From Adineta vaga (Eukaryota; Rotifera): a DNA stretch of 64,000 bases. Made by a program: the position numbers and the translations under genes. This document shows, piece after piece, positions 45,922-58,759 of the stretch; the stretch's first letter is position 1, and each line of letters opens with the position of its first letter. The notes below the pieces were generated by a model, which worked only from the letters and a program-made list of their open reading frames with translations, made no database searches and had not been told where the DNA came from. Location of the stretch: the NCBI GenBank assembly GCA_021613535.1, contig CP075494.1, forward strand, positions 10,044,001-10,108,000. Direction: 5' to 3'.

Positions 45922-47242
45922 ATGAAGAAAACATTAACGAGATCGAAAACTTTTGACGGAGATTTATTCAAAGTTGAAAAACGTCTAACAGTATGTATCG
46001 ATCAGATCTGTTCTCGATTAATTGATTGATTAAAGTATCTTTTAGCGTCAAGCGACTCTTCCTTCTTTTCATCATGCGGTTGAATTCGATTATAAACGTG
46101 ATACAAAACAATTAATGAAAATTTTAAAACATTGTACAACTGCTCATATGTTAGATATGGATTGTATTCTTCATTTTTTATCATCTTATACCTGTGAACA
46201 ACGTATGATAATTATTCATGATCTTGAATATGAATATCATTATAATCTAGTCGATATGATACTTGAACGACCTGATTCACCCATTCGTTCATGTGTATTA
46301 GCAATGTTAATTGAATCAATTGAATTATTTGCACGACATTTTCATGATCTTTTAACAGAAAAATCAATTGGAAAAATTGAAAATGACATTTCCAAAGTGT
46401 TACTTGAAATTCTATTAGGATTCAGTAATGATGATGTTCAAAAGTTCAAAGAAACATACAAACAATTATTTGAAAATTCTGTTCAACAAGATATTGAAGT
46501 TGTGTATCATGAACAAACATTTCTATGTAATTTTCTTCTTCAATTACTCGAAGGTAAACGTTACGATAGTTCTTCAACTTCTGCAACGAGTGCGAAATAT
46601 GTCGTGAAAAGTTTATATGAAGCAACTTCAGATAAATCAGCTATTGATAAAGATACTTTAATGAAAATCTTTACACATGATTCTTTTTCTCAGTTATCAA
46701 GTATTTTTGATATCTATGAAGATAAATATGGTCAACCAATTCTTCAAGCAATTCAACGTTTATTTTCCAATCCAATTGAACTTCAATATTTTCAAGATAT
46801 TATTGAATTCACTCGTTCACCAGGTGATTACTATTCACGATTATTACGAGAAGCATGCGAGAAAACACCGGTTGACTATAAAACTTTAATTCGAATTATA
46901 ATTGGACGTGAAGAGAAAGATTTATGCGAGATTAATTTAGAATATTCGAAAATGTATGAACATTCAGCGGATGAAATAATTAAGCAACGATTAGATAATC
47001 GTGAAATCAAACGTTTATTTATAATGCTTATTAATGGTGGTGAAGATATAACAGCTAATGAAAATGGATCTGTTCGTTTTGATCATGCAAATAATAGTAA
47101 TCCAATCAATTCAAGTAATCATACAGCAACAACAACAACAACAACAACGACGACGACGCATACTCATCTACCTGGAAGAAAATTTTCACATGAAGCTTTT
47201 GATAAATTTGTGAACGTTTTTAAATTGATGCGTTCACATTAA
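45922..47242 (+). CDS. divergent annexin-like protein lacking type II calcium sites
   Basis: Two exons (45922-45990, 46046-47242; intron 55 bp) encode 421 residues. After a basic N-terminus (MKKTLTRSKTFDGDLF) I can align four annexin repeats by their helical pattern: DTKQLMKILKHC...QRMIIIHDLEYEYHYNLVDM; a second around LLEILLGFSNDDVQKFKETY; a third around VVKSLYEATS...LMKIFTHDSF...YEDKYGQPILQAI; and a fourth, YYSRLLREACEKTPVDYKTL then IRIIIGREEKDLCEINLEYS. The fourth keeps the L-I-R-I-x-x-x-R...D-L...Y-x-x-M-Y pattern best. None of the four has the G-x-G-T calcium loop, so calcium-dependent phospholipid binding is probably weak or lost. A threonine run and a short C-terminal extension follow the core. 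AATAAA at 47302-47307. Annexin is the best fit from the repeat pattern; I know of no better alternative. Confidence 0.75.
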
Positions 47243-47462
47243 AATAAAATATACTTTCTTCATTGATAATGAGAGCATATTGAACGAAACTTATTCTTAT
47301 AAATAAAGCAACGAAATAGTCTTATTTATGAATAACAAATGAAGAAAAAAAAAACGAACATGACACTCAGATATTTTCTAAACGATTAAAATCAGGAAAA
47401 AAAGAGTAAGAGAGAGAGAAAGAAAACGATAGTGTGTTTGTTTGCTTTTTTTGATTCGGTTT
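47243..47462. other. convergent 3' spacer
   Basis: The annexin 3' UTR (AATAAA at 47302-47307) and TMED2 3' region meet here, with an A-rich and an AG-rich stretch between. No gene is seen. Confidence 0.5.
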
Positions 47463-48267
47463 CTATACAACTCGACGAACTTCGAAGAATCGTTTGAGAT
47501 AATAAACTTGACCAAATGCCATAGCTAATAAGATGAAAGCTTCAAAACATGACCACATAACAACACGAGAATTAGTATTATCATTAACTAGAAATTGAAA
47601 TCATAATCAATGAATCATATTTTTGAAAAATATCAACAGTTAACTTACTAGCACGATGAATACGTTCTCGTACTTCCATAAATTCTTGTTCATGTTTGAT
47701 ATTATTCAATGAAGCTGATAGTTCAGCAACTAATTCTTCGAGTTTATTATGATGAACTAAAATAATAACAATTATTCTTTTCAAATAACAAAATACGACT
47801 ATTTCTATTTACGTGTAACGTTATCACTTCCTCCGGCAGTATTCATATCAAGTTTTGGAGAATCTCCAATATCAATTTCAAACATGACCATTTTTGGTGT
47901 CATAGTTGACATTCGATTACTAAAACATAACGTATACGTTCCATCCATATGTGCAGAGAAGGTTGTTTTGCCACTAGATTCACGATCGCCACGAAAGACT
48001 TCTTTCTGATCAGGTCCTGTTATCTAAATAATCACACAGACGATGTTCACATTTGAAACGATATGAAATATGAATACTTACGCGAACATCAATATCGAGA
48101 AAACCACCTTCGATAACTTCAAATGTCAATAATAGTTTCGTACCAGATGTTAATTTTTCAAAATAACATTCTTCGGAATGTGCATCAACTAAGACGTAAT
48201 AACTAAGTGTACTTTTGATTGTTAGCAGAAGAAGAAGTGAACATGTAAGAAGTGATTTCCACATCAT
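47463..48267 (-). CDS. TMED2: p24 cargo receptor TMED2
   Basis: Four exons with short introns encode about 200 residues. TMED2 is a p24-family membrane protein that shuttles between ER and Golgi in COPI/COPII vesicles and selects cargo such as GPI-anchored proteins. Seen: signal peptide [24 protein letters not shown] domain with [51 protein letters not shown] (the conserved disulfide cysteines) and VMFEIDIG; coiled-coil [29 protein letters not shown]; membrane helix and the tail [13 protein letters not shown]. The FF coat-binding pair and terminal RRVV identify the TMED2 (p24 beta) subfamily. The start is divergent from the tail-anchored gene at 48910. Confidence 0.95.
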
Positions 48268-48909
48268 TTGTATAACCTATCTAAAGTAATAATGAAATAG
48301 GTTTTCTATTAAAATCAAGTAGGCGTATTGGGCCACTCAGTCAATTTTTATAGACCAATCAAAAATTCGTTTTTTATTTTTGATAAAAATATTTTTTTTC
48401 AAATGATTTATTGATATTTTAATAAATAAAAATTCAGTTTTGTTATGATACTTTTTCAGTATATTGTCATCTAATTTGTTATTGGCCGATCAAATGAACA
48501 AATCAAAATTGTAAAAGAAATTGATCTTCCTGTTCCTCTTCTCTGTCCTGTCATCATCACTATCACTGCTTCACCTTCGAAAAGAAGAGTGTGAATTGAT
48601 TCATCACACCATTGCAAAACCATTATCTCGTATGAAAATGAAATCCTTATGGTTGTCTATCAAATATAACGATAGAGTTTTGTGTAACTAGAAGAATTAA
48701 TTGTCAGGGAACATTGATTGATTTATTAAATAAAAGCGAGATAAGATAAAACATGATGAATAAAGTGATTAATTGAATATATTTATTAGAAAATCATCAG
48801 TTGCGCGTCTTTTTTTCTCATCACTATTCTAATAAAAAGAAATAATCTCACTAAATCTAACTTATTTAACTCTTCTTGCTTGCCTTCATTTTTCTTTCTA
48901 TTTTTCACT
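48268..48909. other. divergent promoter region
   Basis: About 640 bp lie between the start codons of TMED2 (-) and the tail-anchored protein gene (+). This is the likely bidirectional control region of both. AT-rich, with no coding sequence or structured RNA recognised. Confidence 0.4.
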
Positions 48910-49650
48910 ATGCGAGCATCATCGAATAATTACTATCAGAAGTCCGTACCTTTTACGGATGTTCAAATTCATTCGAATAAATTCTCAGAAGATGATACTG
49001 GTTATGATAGTCTACCAAAACAATCACGAATGAACAGTACCACTGGTCTTTCTTCTTCTTCCTCATCATCAAATAATCAATGTGATCAAGTTATAAATAT
49101 GGTAAAAAATATACCTTCACCAACAGATATTTCTACTACACACGATACAATTGATATAGCTTTAACTGTTGCACAACGTATAGAACAATATTCGAAACAG
49201 ACTCAATCAACCATAACAACGCCAATACGAAAAGTTAATCGTACACGTATTCAACCAATACATGATTCAACAAGTGATAGTGCAGATTCATTTGCTCTCT
49301 CAAATCATGTTGTATTTGTGTCATCCTATCGACAAAAGATTCAAAAAATGTCGTCGAGTGATTTGCCAACATTTGGAGGAAATTTAGAATATATTCATGA
49401 TAATCGTTTTGATTCAACAACAACCGTTGATCACATTAAAAACGATGCTGTTACAATTGAATTCATGGAAAAACAACAACAAACAATTCCAATTATTGAT
49501 ACATCTCCTATTAATAAACCATCATTGTTATGGATACAACGACTAGGTAATTCCATACGCTTATTACCAGCAAACGTGTTAGCTATTGTTTTCATTGGTT
49601 TAATTGGTGGACTTCTTGTCTCAGTTATACTTATTATTATCATTGCATGA
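48910..49650 (+). CDS. unrecognised tail-anchored membrane protein
   Basis: This single exon encodes 246 residues from the first ATG (MRASSNNYYQKSVPFTDVQI). I do not recognise the family. Seen: a polar, Ser/Thr-rich, probably disordered cytosolic part with SEDDTGYDSLPKQSRMNSTT, a serine run, a helical block TIDIALTVAQRIEQYSKQTQ, and SALSNHVVF-like hydrophobic patches. It ends in one membrane helix at the extreme C-terminus, NVLAIVFIGLIGGLLVSVIL followed by IIIIA. No signal peptide, so the topology is that of a tail-anchored protein of the ER, mitochondrial outer membrane or nuclear envelope. The serine-rich tail-anchored layout recalls some nuclear-envelope or SNARE-like proteins, but no SNARE motif is visible. 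Confidence 0.65.
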   Translation: MRASSNNYYQKSVPFTDVQIHSNKFSEDDTGYDSLPKQSRMNSTTGLSSSSSSSNNQCDQVINMVKNIPSPTDISTTHDTIDIALTVAQRIEQYSKQTQSTITTPIRKVNRTRIQPIHDSTSDSADSFALSNHVVFVSSYRQKIQKMSSSDLPTFGGNLEYIHDNRFDSTTTVDHIKNDAVTIEFMEKQQQTIPIIDTSPINKPSLLWIQRLGNSIRLLPANVLAIVFIGLIGGLLVSVILIIIIA

Positions 49651-49871
49651 GTATTATTTAAGAGTCATGTCAACATTGTTGGTCGAGTTTTGTTGTCAAT
49701 AATAATAATCCGATTTTGTATTCTTAAGCTATGTTTGTCAAAAGTTTGACATGAAAGGAAAATTCTAGTTTATGCAATCAGAATATCATGGTTATTTTTA
49801 TTTTCTTAAATTATTCAAAATGAGTCAAAGACAATAGTAAGGAAAAGAAAGTTTATCTGTCTTATTTTCTT

Positions 49872-50696
49872 TTAATGTTCTTGTCGACGCATAGCTTCAA
49901 GTATGCGTAAAATTTCAATGAATAAACGTGTTATATCAAGGTAGATTTGTATAGCAGCATCGATATATTCTTCTGGTGAAGTTCTGCGCATGATTTCTTC
50001 AGTATCATATACTAAAAGGAGACTAAAAACAAGTGCACTACTCAAAGCCAATGCCAATTCCAACAATGAATTACGAACAAAAATCTAAATTATATATATA
50101 TAGTCATTTAGAATTCAAACATCATTTCTCTATCAACCTGAATGATACCACCAGCAATTAGAATACATAATACAGCATATAAACTTGCGCCCATTGCTGA
50201 AAAATCATGTTTAGTTTGAAATGTATAGACAGTTAAGCCAACGACAATGACAGCTGTGATGATAACTGCTTGTATCACTAAGATTTTATCAAAAAATGAA
50301 ACAATTGTACCCATTGTTAACGATTCAAAGAATGTAAATAATGCTAGTAGAGCAAAATTTAATGGATAATCTAAACGATTGACATAGACGGCCAGAAGAC
50401 TAACACATGTTGCTAGAAAGAGTAAGAGAAGAAAACCAGGATGATTTTGAAAGAACATTTTCACAGGTTCAATTGAGACCATTAATGTTGATACTATTGC
50501 AACAAAACATAGTTGAGTTGCAACAATTCCATAAACTTTGCGTAAAAATTCTATGAAATATAATTTAAGGGATAACTAAGAATGATGAAGAATATAATCT
50601 TTTGAACTTACGCATACGTATGTAAACATGACATGATGCAACATTGCTACCATACATAAAATCATCTTCGATCGAACTTCGTCCTATTTCAGTCAT
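49872..50696 (-). CDS. TMBIM4: transmembrane BAX inhibitor motif protein 4 (Lifeguard 4)
   Basis: Exons join across introns near 50580 and 50115 to give about 230 residues. TMBIM4 is a Golgi/ER multi-pass protein of the BAX-inhibitor-1 family that modulates calcium leak and apoptosis. Seen: the diagnostic N-terminus RSSIEDDFMYGSNVASCHVY followed by IRMQFLRKVYGIVATQL; LDYPLNFALLALFTFFESLT; FGLTVYTFQTK-like block (VVGLTVYTFQTKHDFSAMGA); and the C-terminal LVFSLLLVYDTEEIMRRTSP, EEYIDAAIQIYLDITRLFIE with the two pore aspartates (YD and LD). The arrangement matches the human protein throughout. The start at 50696 (MTEIGRSS) is slightly shorter than in human. It converges with the tail-anchored gene (about 220 bp between stops). 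Confidence 0.95.
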
Positions 50697-51030
50697 AATG
50701 TAGAGTAATAGGAATGAGTTTTCTTGATAACAGATGCAAAATAGAGTTATGTTAATTTGTTCTTTATGAGTAGATATATATATTTTTAAAAAAAAAGAAA
50801 TGCTGTTTTTTCCTGTTCTGCACACCGTTCTAACATACGGGCTGTGATATTCAAGAATTTTCTGCACTTTCAAGGTAACAAATCCTAGATAAATGGAAAT
50901 AGATGGCAGTCTATTTTCTTCCAACTGTCATCGAGATAGTAGGATTATTTTGCATATTCTTATTCATTTCTCGAAAAGAAAATACAAAAAAAGCAAAAAG
51001 AAACGTTTGATTCACATAAAAAGTACAAAT
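50697..51030. other. intergenic, no gene seen
   Basis: The upstream region of TMBIM4 and 3' region of the TRPC gene, both on the minus strand. It contains an A-rich and a TA-rich run (about 50775-50800). No gene is recognised. Confidence 0.45.
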
Positions 51031-54000
51031 TTAATGTTTCTGATGATTTAATTGATGTCTCATGTGTTCAATATCAAAATGTGTATGTAAATTATCGTCC
51101 AATTTCTTCATCGATTGCATTAAAGTTTGTCGCATTTCATCCAAAATATTGACTTCATTGAATAATTCGAATCGTAAGGATGAAATATCATTTTTAAATT
51201 GTTTAAATTCAATGCCATCATTAGTTTCATCTATACCAATATGTTTATTCTTATAATAGAGTAAGAATCGTTTAACAATTCGTTCAATAACAATTTTATA
51301 AGTTAATTTTTCATGAATAACATAACTACGTTGTCGATTAAAGATTCCTTCATGTTTAAATCTCTCATGTTGAGTACTTTTATTGTTAATCATATCATTA
51401 CGACGTCGTATATTTAGATCACCTAAATCATCATCTTTATTACCATTCGCTCGTTCATTATCTTTCTTTGAAGTTTTATCAGGAAATAACAATCGTTTGA
51501 TTCGTTTCATTTGATAGATAAACGTTTTTGGTGTTGGACAGATGTTCAATGGTACAGGTAAAGTATTTCCTGAAAAACAAGCAATTCATCATTCTTGAAG
51601 AATACAAATAGATTCAAAATATTTTTACCATCACGTATGTATTCCATATATAGTCTTGAACGTGCAAATTTCCATTCAACATCAGCTCGATCATCAATAG
51701 TATCAATTGTTTCTTCCATCATTGCAATAAGAGTATTAATTAAAACTGTTACACAAATAAATGTAAAAAGACCATAGATAATAAAACCAAGATTCGATGT
51801 AAATTGATCAAAACCTGGTGCATGTGTATCTTGACCTGGTTTAATACATGTTAATGAAACTAATTCATATCCTCGATCCTAATAAACATACGTATGTCGA
51901 TTTAGAGATATATCTTTTCATTCTTACCGGTTTTCCATCTTCAGCAATGACTCCAAACAAAGTAAAAAACGTCGTCAATATAGTCGAACCAAATCGTTCA
52001 CCAAAATAATGAATCGCCGGTCGAGAACCGACACTTTTTATTTTATCATAATCACTACTTTTTTTACAAGTATTATTATCATCAGAATCATCCGGTTCAC
52101 CATATCCAGAGTATCTTATTGTTTCATTTGTATAGCCCATCATTTTATCGAATGAAAGTGGACATCGACCCGTATTGGAGATATTAGTGTAATCGTCTTG
52201 AAACAAATAAATCGTCGATCGATCCAATTTGTCTAATGTTGAAGTGGAATTATGTTGTCCTTGAAAGAGAATAGCAAATGGAGAAAATATGAAATATAAT
52301 GAACATGCAAAAGCAACGAAAAATATAAGAATAATAACAATCCATTTCGATATATCAATTATCATACGTTCCAACATTATCTAAAAAGAAATTAGTCATC
52401 TTCAATTGATCGATTGATTTTGTTAACTTACTTGTAAAGGTCCAACAAATCCAATTATTGGTAAAAGAAAACAAATTCGACAAATACTTGCAACATTTCC
52501 CATAGCAAAAAAAGCTTCAGCTAAATTCTGTGAATCACTACTTTTCCAATAGTATCGATCAGCATTTAACCAATAAAGTATATGATGTGTTTTATCAAGA
52601 AAATTTTCTTTTTCTTCATCTTTCATTGTATTGTATTGTTCAATATCTTTCCAATATTCATCTGATTGAAATGTTTTCATTGATGTACGCGTATAAATCA
52701 TTGATGAATAAAGAAATATGAAATATAGAATATAAAGAATATTCATGAAACAATCGACATAATTACCTAAAGAAAAACAGGCATGTAAATATATGCTTCG
52801 AAATTATCTATTTTAAAGACTTACTATGTGCTGTTAAATAGACTCGCATACCCGAACTAAAGACTTGTTTAAATTCTTGCCAAACAAATCCAATAACCCA
52901 AATAAAAATAGCTATTTGAAATGGATTTGGTTCCATAAAACGTAAACTTATATCACAATTAACAACTACATCTATATTACTATGATTTTTATAGCCCGAA
53001 ATTCTCTCAATCAAATCATGTCTTATTGTCGCATTTCGATAAATATATTTTATATAATTTTCATACGTTACAGTATTATAACCAGAAAGAACTTGCGTTT
53101 TTTGTAAATGTGATATAGAAAAATAACTTGAAGCAATAATAAGACTGATAAAAGCAAGATAGGAAACGATATATGCTTTTAATTTTAAATTTGGTTGATG
53201 ACACTAAGAAATAGAAGAAAAACAATTATGTTCTATGTATTTTATATTTATACTTACTAAAGATCCAACTTTTGATTTTGGAAAAAAGTAATAGGCTAAT
53301 AATAAAAATGGTAAACAGATAATAAAAGCGCAATAGAAAAGTAGTCGTTTGGTAAGATGAGCATTTTTAATTGCTGATAGATCTTCATACCATTTTTCCA
53401 TTAATTTTTGTTGACAATTCGAATGAGATACAAAGGGTTTTTCTTGATATTGAATAGCTAAATCAAATCGTGCTAAATTTTCATATTTTTCTTCATTTGG
53501 TCGGCCAGTTTTATTCAAAACAATCTCAAGTTCTTCATGTCCTCGAACATTATCAAGTAATCGGGTGACAAAGATCGATAATTGATTAACTAATTTTTGA
53601 TAATCTTCACGAAAATAATGTTCAACTTTAGCTAGAGTTCGTAGTTCATGACTTAATTCAAATGCTTGAAGAATTGGATCGGGATAAGTAAGAGCAATGT
53701 AAACTTCTGAACAAAGTCCTTTATATGCTGACAAACGAACTTGAGCTTGACGAAATGAATCATATGCTGAACTATCAGCACAATCAACACATGGACACAT
53801 ACTAGCATGTGGTTTCTTTATACGTTCTCCTTTAGATAATAATTGATGAACAATTTGCAAACGATTATGTTGAGCAGCGAGAATAAGAGGAGCTAAATAG
53901 AAAAATTCGAAATGTAATTTGATTGTAGAAAATTTCTTACTAATATCAGAACTAAATTGTGAATCATCATATGCTTGCGGATGTGTTGGATCAAGAAAAC

Positions 54001-54370
54001 CACCACAGAATGTTCGATATGTTGGATGATTCATGATAAAATCAGCGATATTTGTATGACCCAAATAGATAGCCAAGAGAAGTGCATCACGAAATTTTTC
54101 ATAAGGAATTTTATCCAATAAAACTTTAACCACTTCGAAATGTTCATTTTCAATTGCTATTTGTAATGCACTTTTACCCATTTTATTGGAAACATCAGCT
54201 TGAACTTCGCCTTCAAGTAAAAGTCGATGGACTAACATATAATCACCATGTGCACAAGCAAAAAGGAATAAATCAGTTGCATCTTCGAACGTTTTATTAT
54301 AATAAGTACGACTTGTCGAAGACGAAATTGATCCTGTACGTGTGGAATTTAATGGATGACGATGAGCCAT
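51031..54370 (-). CDS. TRPC-family cation channel
   Basis: About eight exons join from MAHRHPLNSTRTGSISSSTS (54370) to LNHQKH-stop (51031), about 1,000 residues. TRPC channels are plasma-membrane nonselective cation channels opened downstream of phospholipase C. Seen: N-terminal ankyrin repeats (LFLFACAHGDYMLVHRLLLE, KSALQIAIENEHFEVVKVLL, DALLLAIYLGHTNIADFIMN, APLILAAQHNRLQIVHQLLS); the conserved CPCVDCADSSAYDSFRQAQV zinc-site and linker-helix region; six hydrophobic segments; a pore region with FFTLFGVIAEDGKP; S6 with FICVTVLINTLIAMMEETID; and the TRP-box helix EWKFARSRLYMEYI. After it comes a basic cytosolic tail and a C-terminal coiled coil. Ankyrin-plus-EWKFAR is diagnostic of TRPC, but the subtype is unclear. 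The start at 54370 is the first ATG; the three codons before it in frame are not ATG. Confidence 0.93.
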
Positions 54371-55375
54371 TTCATTCAATCTAGAAAAGAATCTTATTTT
54401 TAATAAAAACGAGAATGTATTTTATCGTTACAAAACATCTGTTAAAGATTTAGTATTTTTTATCATGGATTATTTCATTAAATAAATACCTCTACCACCT
54501 GTTAGATTTTATTTGATAGAAAACAGATCAATACAAGAAGAAGAGAAAAAAAGCGAGAAACATTTCTATTAGATCTGCTTTCTCTCTCTCTCTTTCTTTC
54601 TTTCTCGTTTTACAATAACTTAGTACCTACCAGCATTGTTTGAACTCGTGCTTTCCTGCTTAAAAAAAAAAGAAGAAATAGAGGAAAACGACAAGAATTA
54701 CGTAGATATCATTGAGATCAAATAAATACTTTGACTGTTAGACACTATCTCTAACGGTGAAAAGAGGAAAAAAACGACGTCATACAAAGCTATTAATCTT
54801 TTTCTATGAACAATATTTATTCTTAATAATTTTTGGAGACATCGTACTTGACAGTTGTTCATTTGGTATAGTGAACTATGTAATAAAAATCAGTAAAACT
54901 TCTATCAATCAATCTACATGTCCGAATATAGTCATTGCATTCCCAAGATAAAATCAATCTTTCACTTAACAAGTAATTAATATTGAGATTTGCAATATGA
55001 TTATTCTTAATTGTATATTCAAGACTAATAGGATATGAGCGACATCTATCAACAAATTAAGAAAATTGAGTTGTCGTTTTCAGATTATCTTACATATTAG
55101 AAGAATCATTGTTGTTATAACGTATAGATATCTATTGAAAAATGATTATAAAGCTGAAAAGAACAATTTTAAGAAGGTATCATGAATATATAAAACTTAG
55201 CGAATGTGCTGCTAAATAGTGTTTGGATGATTTTTGATATGGTTACACAAATTAACGAATTATATGCATAGCATGACGATCCGTCGTCTCTTCTTCTTCG
55301 GTCACTAGTTTAATTGTTTTATTCTTTGAAATAGATCATTATCATTATTATTCTTAGAAAACTAATAGACAAAAA
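54371..55375. other. divergent intergenic region
   Basis: About 1 kb between the starts of the TRPC gene (-) and the TIA1-like gene (+). It contains a CT-rich tract (about 54578-54606) and an A10 run (about 54661). No gene is recognised; it should hold both promoters. Confidence 0.45.
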
Positions 55376-57457
55376 ATGCACTCACAATTCGAGGAAAATT
55401 CAAACTCTCGAACACTGTAAGAACTAGAATTCATTCATTTTTTTTCTCTTCTTATGCTTATTGCTTTGAATAGATATGTGGGAAATCTAGATCCATCTGT
55501 CTCAGAAGAACTCCTAATGGCTCTATTTACACAAATGGGACCTTGTAAAAATTGTAAAATTATTCATGAAGTATATAATTCTTTACAAAGAATATTCTAT
55601 TCTCTTACTCAACCTTTTCTTTTAGCCAACCAGCGATCCATATGCATTTATTGAATTTACTGAACATCAAGCCGCAGCAAATGCACTATTGGCAATGAAC
55701 AAACGTTTAGTAATGGGTAAAGAAATAAAAGTGAATTGGGCAACAACATCAACACCTGGAACAAATAAAATGGATACGAGTAGTATGTCTCATTGTTGAT
55801 TCAATCAAATATTTCATTCATTTTATTCTCTAGAACATTTTCATATATTTGTTGGTGATCTTGCACCAGAAGTTGATCAGAATACAATACGTGAAGCATT
55901 TGCACCTTTTGGAGAGATTTCGTAAGACATTTTGAAGAATTTTTCATTGGAATTTATATTTATATGTATATATAATTTTATAGAGAAATTAAAATTGCTA
56001 AATTTACTGATACACAAAAACCGAAAGGTACCTCTTCTTTTTCATTTTATGATGAATGCTATACGTTTTATTTTCATTAGGATATTGTTTTGTTTCTTTT
56101 ACTAATCAAAATGTAAGTACGACAAAACTCAACATGTCAAGAAAAGACAAGATGATGTTTGTTTTTAGGATGCTGAGACTGCAATTACTAGTATGAATGG
56201 TCAATGGCTTGGTACAAGAAAGATACGTACAAATTGGGCGACAAGAAAAGCATCGACAAATGAACCCACTCAAGGAACACGAACACGAGGTATGAAAATA
56301 TCTTTCTATATGATTCATTTCTTTATGTGTAACAAATGAATATTTTTTCTCTTCTATTTAGATTCAAACAATTCTCAATATGGTCAAGAAGCATTAACAG
56401 CTAAACTTGATTTTAATGAAGTATGGAATCGAACAAGTGAAACGAATAGTACTGTTTATTTTGGTAATTGTGGCGATGTTAACGAAGATTTGATTCGTTC
56501 ATATTTTGAACCATATGGTCAAATATTAGAAGTACGTGTATTTAAAGAAAAAGGATATGCTTTTATTCGGTAAGTTTTTATTTTACATATAAATGTCTGC
56601 AACTATGAATAAAATAGATATGCAAACAAAGACAGTGCTTGTCATGCTATTTGTCATATACATGGTTCTGATATTTATGGTTTTACAGTTAAATGTGGAT
56701 GGGGACGTGATGAACCAATGAGTAGTGGAAATAATGCACCGAATTATGGAGGTGGAATGAATAATCTAAACTATAATAATAATCAATACGATTCCGTACG
56801 TAAAACTAAAGAAAAATTGAATTGATTAATGTATCAATGTGTTTTAGTATCCTCAAAATTCATACGGTCCACCAGTAAATAATAATTATATGGGTTTGTA
56901 AACTATATTTTATCGACGAAGTTTTTCTAAATAAATCTGAAATTTTAGGTGGCGGAGGAAATAATATGGGATATGGAAAATTTGGTGGAAACTATCCTCA
57001 GCAACATCCTCAACAACAGCCACCATACTTTAATCCTCCATCTCAATGGAATAATAATGGACCACAACCATGGGATTCATATTCTCAGTATGTTGATAAA
57101 AGATATATATATATATTGATACAGCCTCATGATTGAACTGTTTTCTCATTCTGAACACGATATCATACATTCGTTATGAAAATTCGTTTTCAAAATTCTA
57201 ATCATTACTACGTTACTAAATGAACATTTTTATTGAATTCGAATTTGAATTTGAATTTAGGTCTGCAGGTGGTGGGTGGAATAATAATAATAATAACGAT
57301 AATTATGGACCCAATTCTAATCAATATTTTGGACAACAACAACAATCCCATATGTATTCTTCCAATTCCGGTATGTCTATTGATTGTTTATCAAAAAACG
57401 AAAGAAAAATCAACTTTTTTTGTTTTGAAAATAGGTTGGGGCCGATCACAACGTTAA
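55376..57457 (+). CDS. TIA1: TIA1/TIAR-like three-RRM RNA-binding protein
   Basis: About eleven short exons join from [20 protein letters not shown] (first exon 41 bases) to GWGRSQR-stop. TIA1 proteins bind U-rich RNA, act in splicing next to 5' splice sites and seed stress granules. Seen: RRM1 ([20 protein letters not shown]...[20 protein letters not shown]); RRM2 ([20 protein letters not shown]...[20 protein letters not shown]); and RRM3 ([20 protein letters not shown]...[20 protein letters not shown]) with the TIA1-typical VKCGWGRD after it. The C-terminus is a Gly/Asn/Gln/Pro-rich low-complexity domain with runs of asparagine. RNP1 and RNP2 motifs are present in all three RRMs. Mammals have TIA1 and TIAL1, and this could be the single ancestor-type gene. 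Confidence 0.93.
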
Positions 57458-58601
57458 ATCTGTTCATTGAACTCTATTTTTCTCAATTGAGATTGACCTA
57501 TTTTTGTTTTTATAAGAGAATTCATTACATTCAGCAAGTTTTCATTTCTCTTTGTAATTTGTTCTTCGCAGATGATATTGTTGTTTTTATTCTCTTTTGT
57601 CTCTCATTCGTTTCTACGGTCTGACATCGAATCTAAACTGTTTGTTTGTTTTCAAAGACCGTTTTACGTGCTTTCTATTCGTTTGTTTCTCTTTCTATAT
57701 ACAACAAACTCTTTCCTCTTCTTTTTCGCGATCTTTTTGAATTCTTTAAGAATCTGCACGATGATCATGATATCAAAAGAAAACTAATGACATAGTAGAA
57801 ATGTACTATTTTGTATTTGATTTTGAATGATTGGTTGGTTGATGATTGGGTCGAATGTCAAAAGGAGCACGTTCAAGTTCGATTGGGAACAATTAGGTCA
57901 AAAGAGAGAGAGAGAAAGAAAATTTGAATTGCGTCGTTAAAATAGATAATAGAGAATAGAATGGGTGTGCCCTCCGCTGTTCTCAAAATGAAAAGAGAAA
58001 GAATAAGATGGAAGAGGAGGCGCGAACAAAAGGGGGGTGTGTATGTGCACAAATGTCTAAAATCTGGCGAACGAAAAGGAATGAAACCATTTCTTCACGT
58101 CTGAAAGTTATGTTTAACATAAGACACTAAAACGATTATCTTGTTATACAATATCTATTCACGTTTGTAGCTTAGAAGTAAATTACGTACATCAAATCAA
58201 AATAATGTAAACTGTTTTGAATGGGAAGAATATTTTCAATAGTGTCATTTGTATATTCTACTATCATTGTATGAATAATCGATTTACATTTAATGATTTT
58301 CTTATCTTGAGACCTATCGACCTTCAATTGATAAAATTATTTCAATGAGATTTTCAGAAAACGAATCAAAAGTATAGTACGCTCGTTTATCTAATCTTTT
58401 CAAATGAAAAAAAAAAGAATCAAATTATATCTACAAAGCGTTGCTATATTTAGAAAGATTCATTTTCCAGTGTCTCTTTGTTTTTAATGAGATCAATAAA
58501 AGATTATAAATTCAAATAAAATAGTACGAGAATGAAAGTAAACTTATTGTCTATTGAAAGCAATCGATTGAATCAACTATAGATATTGAAACGGTTCATT
58601 G

Positions 58602-58619
58602 AGCAACGTCGACGTTGCT
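58602..58619. repeat. 18-bp perfect palindrome followed by T run
   Basis: AGCAACGTCGACGTTGCT is its own reverse complement and is followed directly by a run of T. Flanking it, ACGGTT (58591-58596) is complementary to AACCGT (58654-58659). It could form a cruciform or an RNA stem with no loop. Role unknown. Confidence 0.7.
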
Positions 58620-58683
58620 TTTTTCGTTCTTTTGCTAACCCAATCATTCATTCAACCGTAAGAGCAAATAAATCGAAATGAAA

Positions 58684-58702
58684 GTTTGGCGTTTGTCCAA
58701 AC
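58684..58702. repeat. 6-bp stem hairpin GTTTGG/CCAAAC
   Basis: GTTTGG pairs with CCAAAC around CGTTTGT. A related motif, GGCG-NN-TGTCCAAA, recurs at about 58774-58787. Confidence 0.4.
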
Positions 58703-58722
58703 ATTTCATCAGTATTACACTA

Positions 58723-58759
58723 CGTAGAACATTTTCGATCGACCGAAAAATGTTTTACG
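58723..58759. repeat. 15-bp stem hairpin with 6-base loop
   Basis: CGTAGAACATTTTCG pairs with the complementary 3' arm ending at 58759, with one G-U pair and one bulged A, around a loop ATCGAC. The stem is too short and tightly looped for a typical microRNA precursor. It could be a structured 3' UTR or transposon-derived element. Confidence 0.5.

Noticed and set aside
58723-58759. Third microRNA precursor
   Set aside because: The stem is only about 15 bp with a 6-base loop, too short to yield a 22-nt Dicer product; kept only as a structural repeat.
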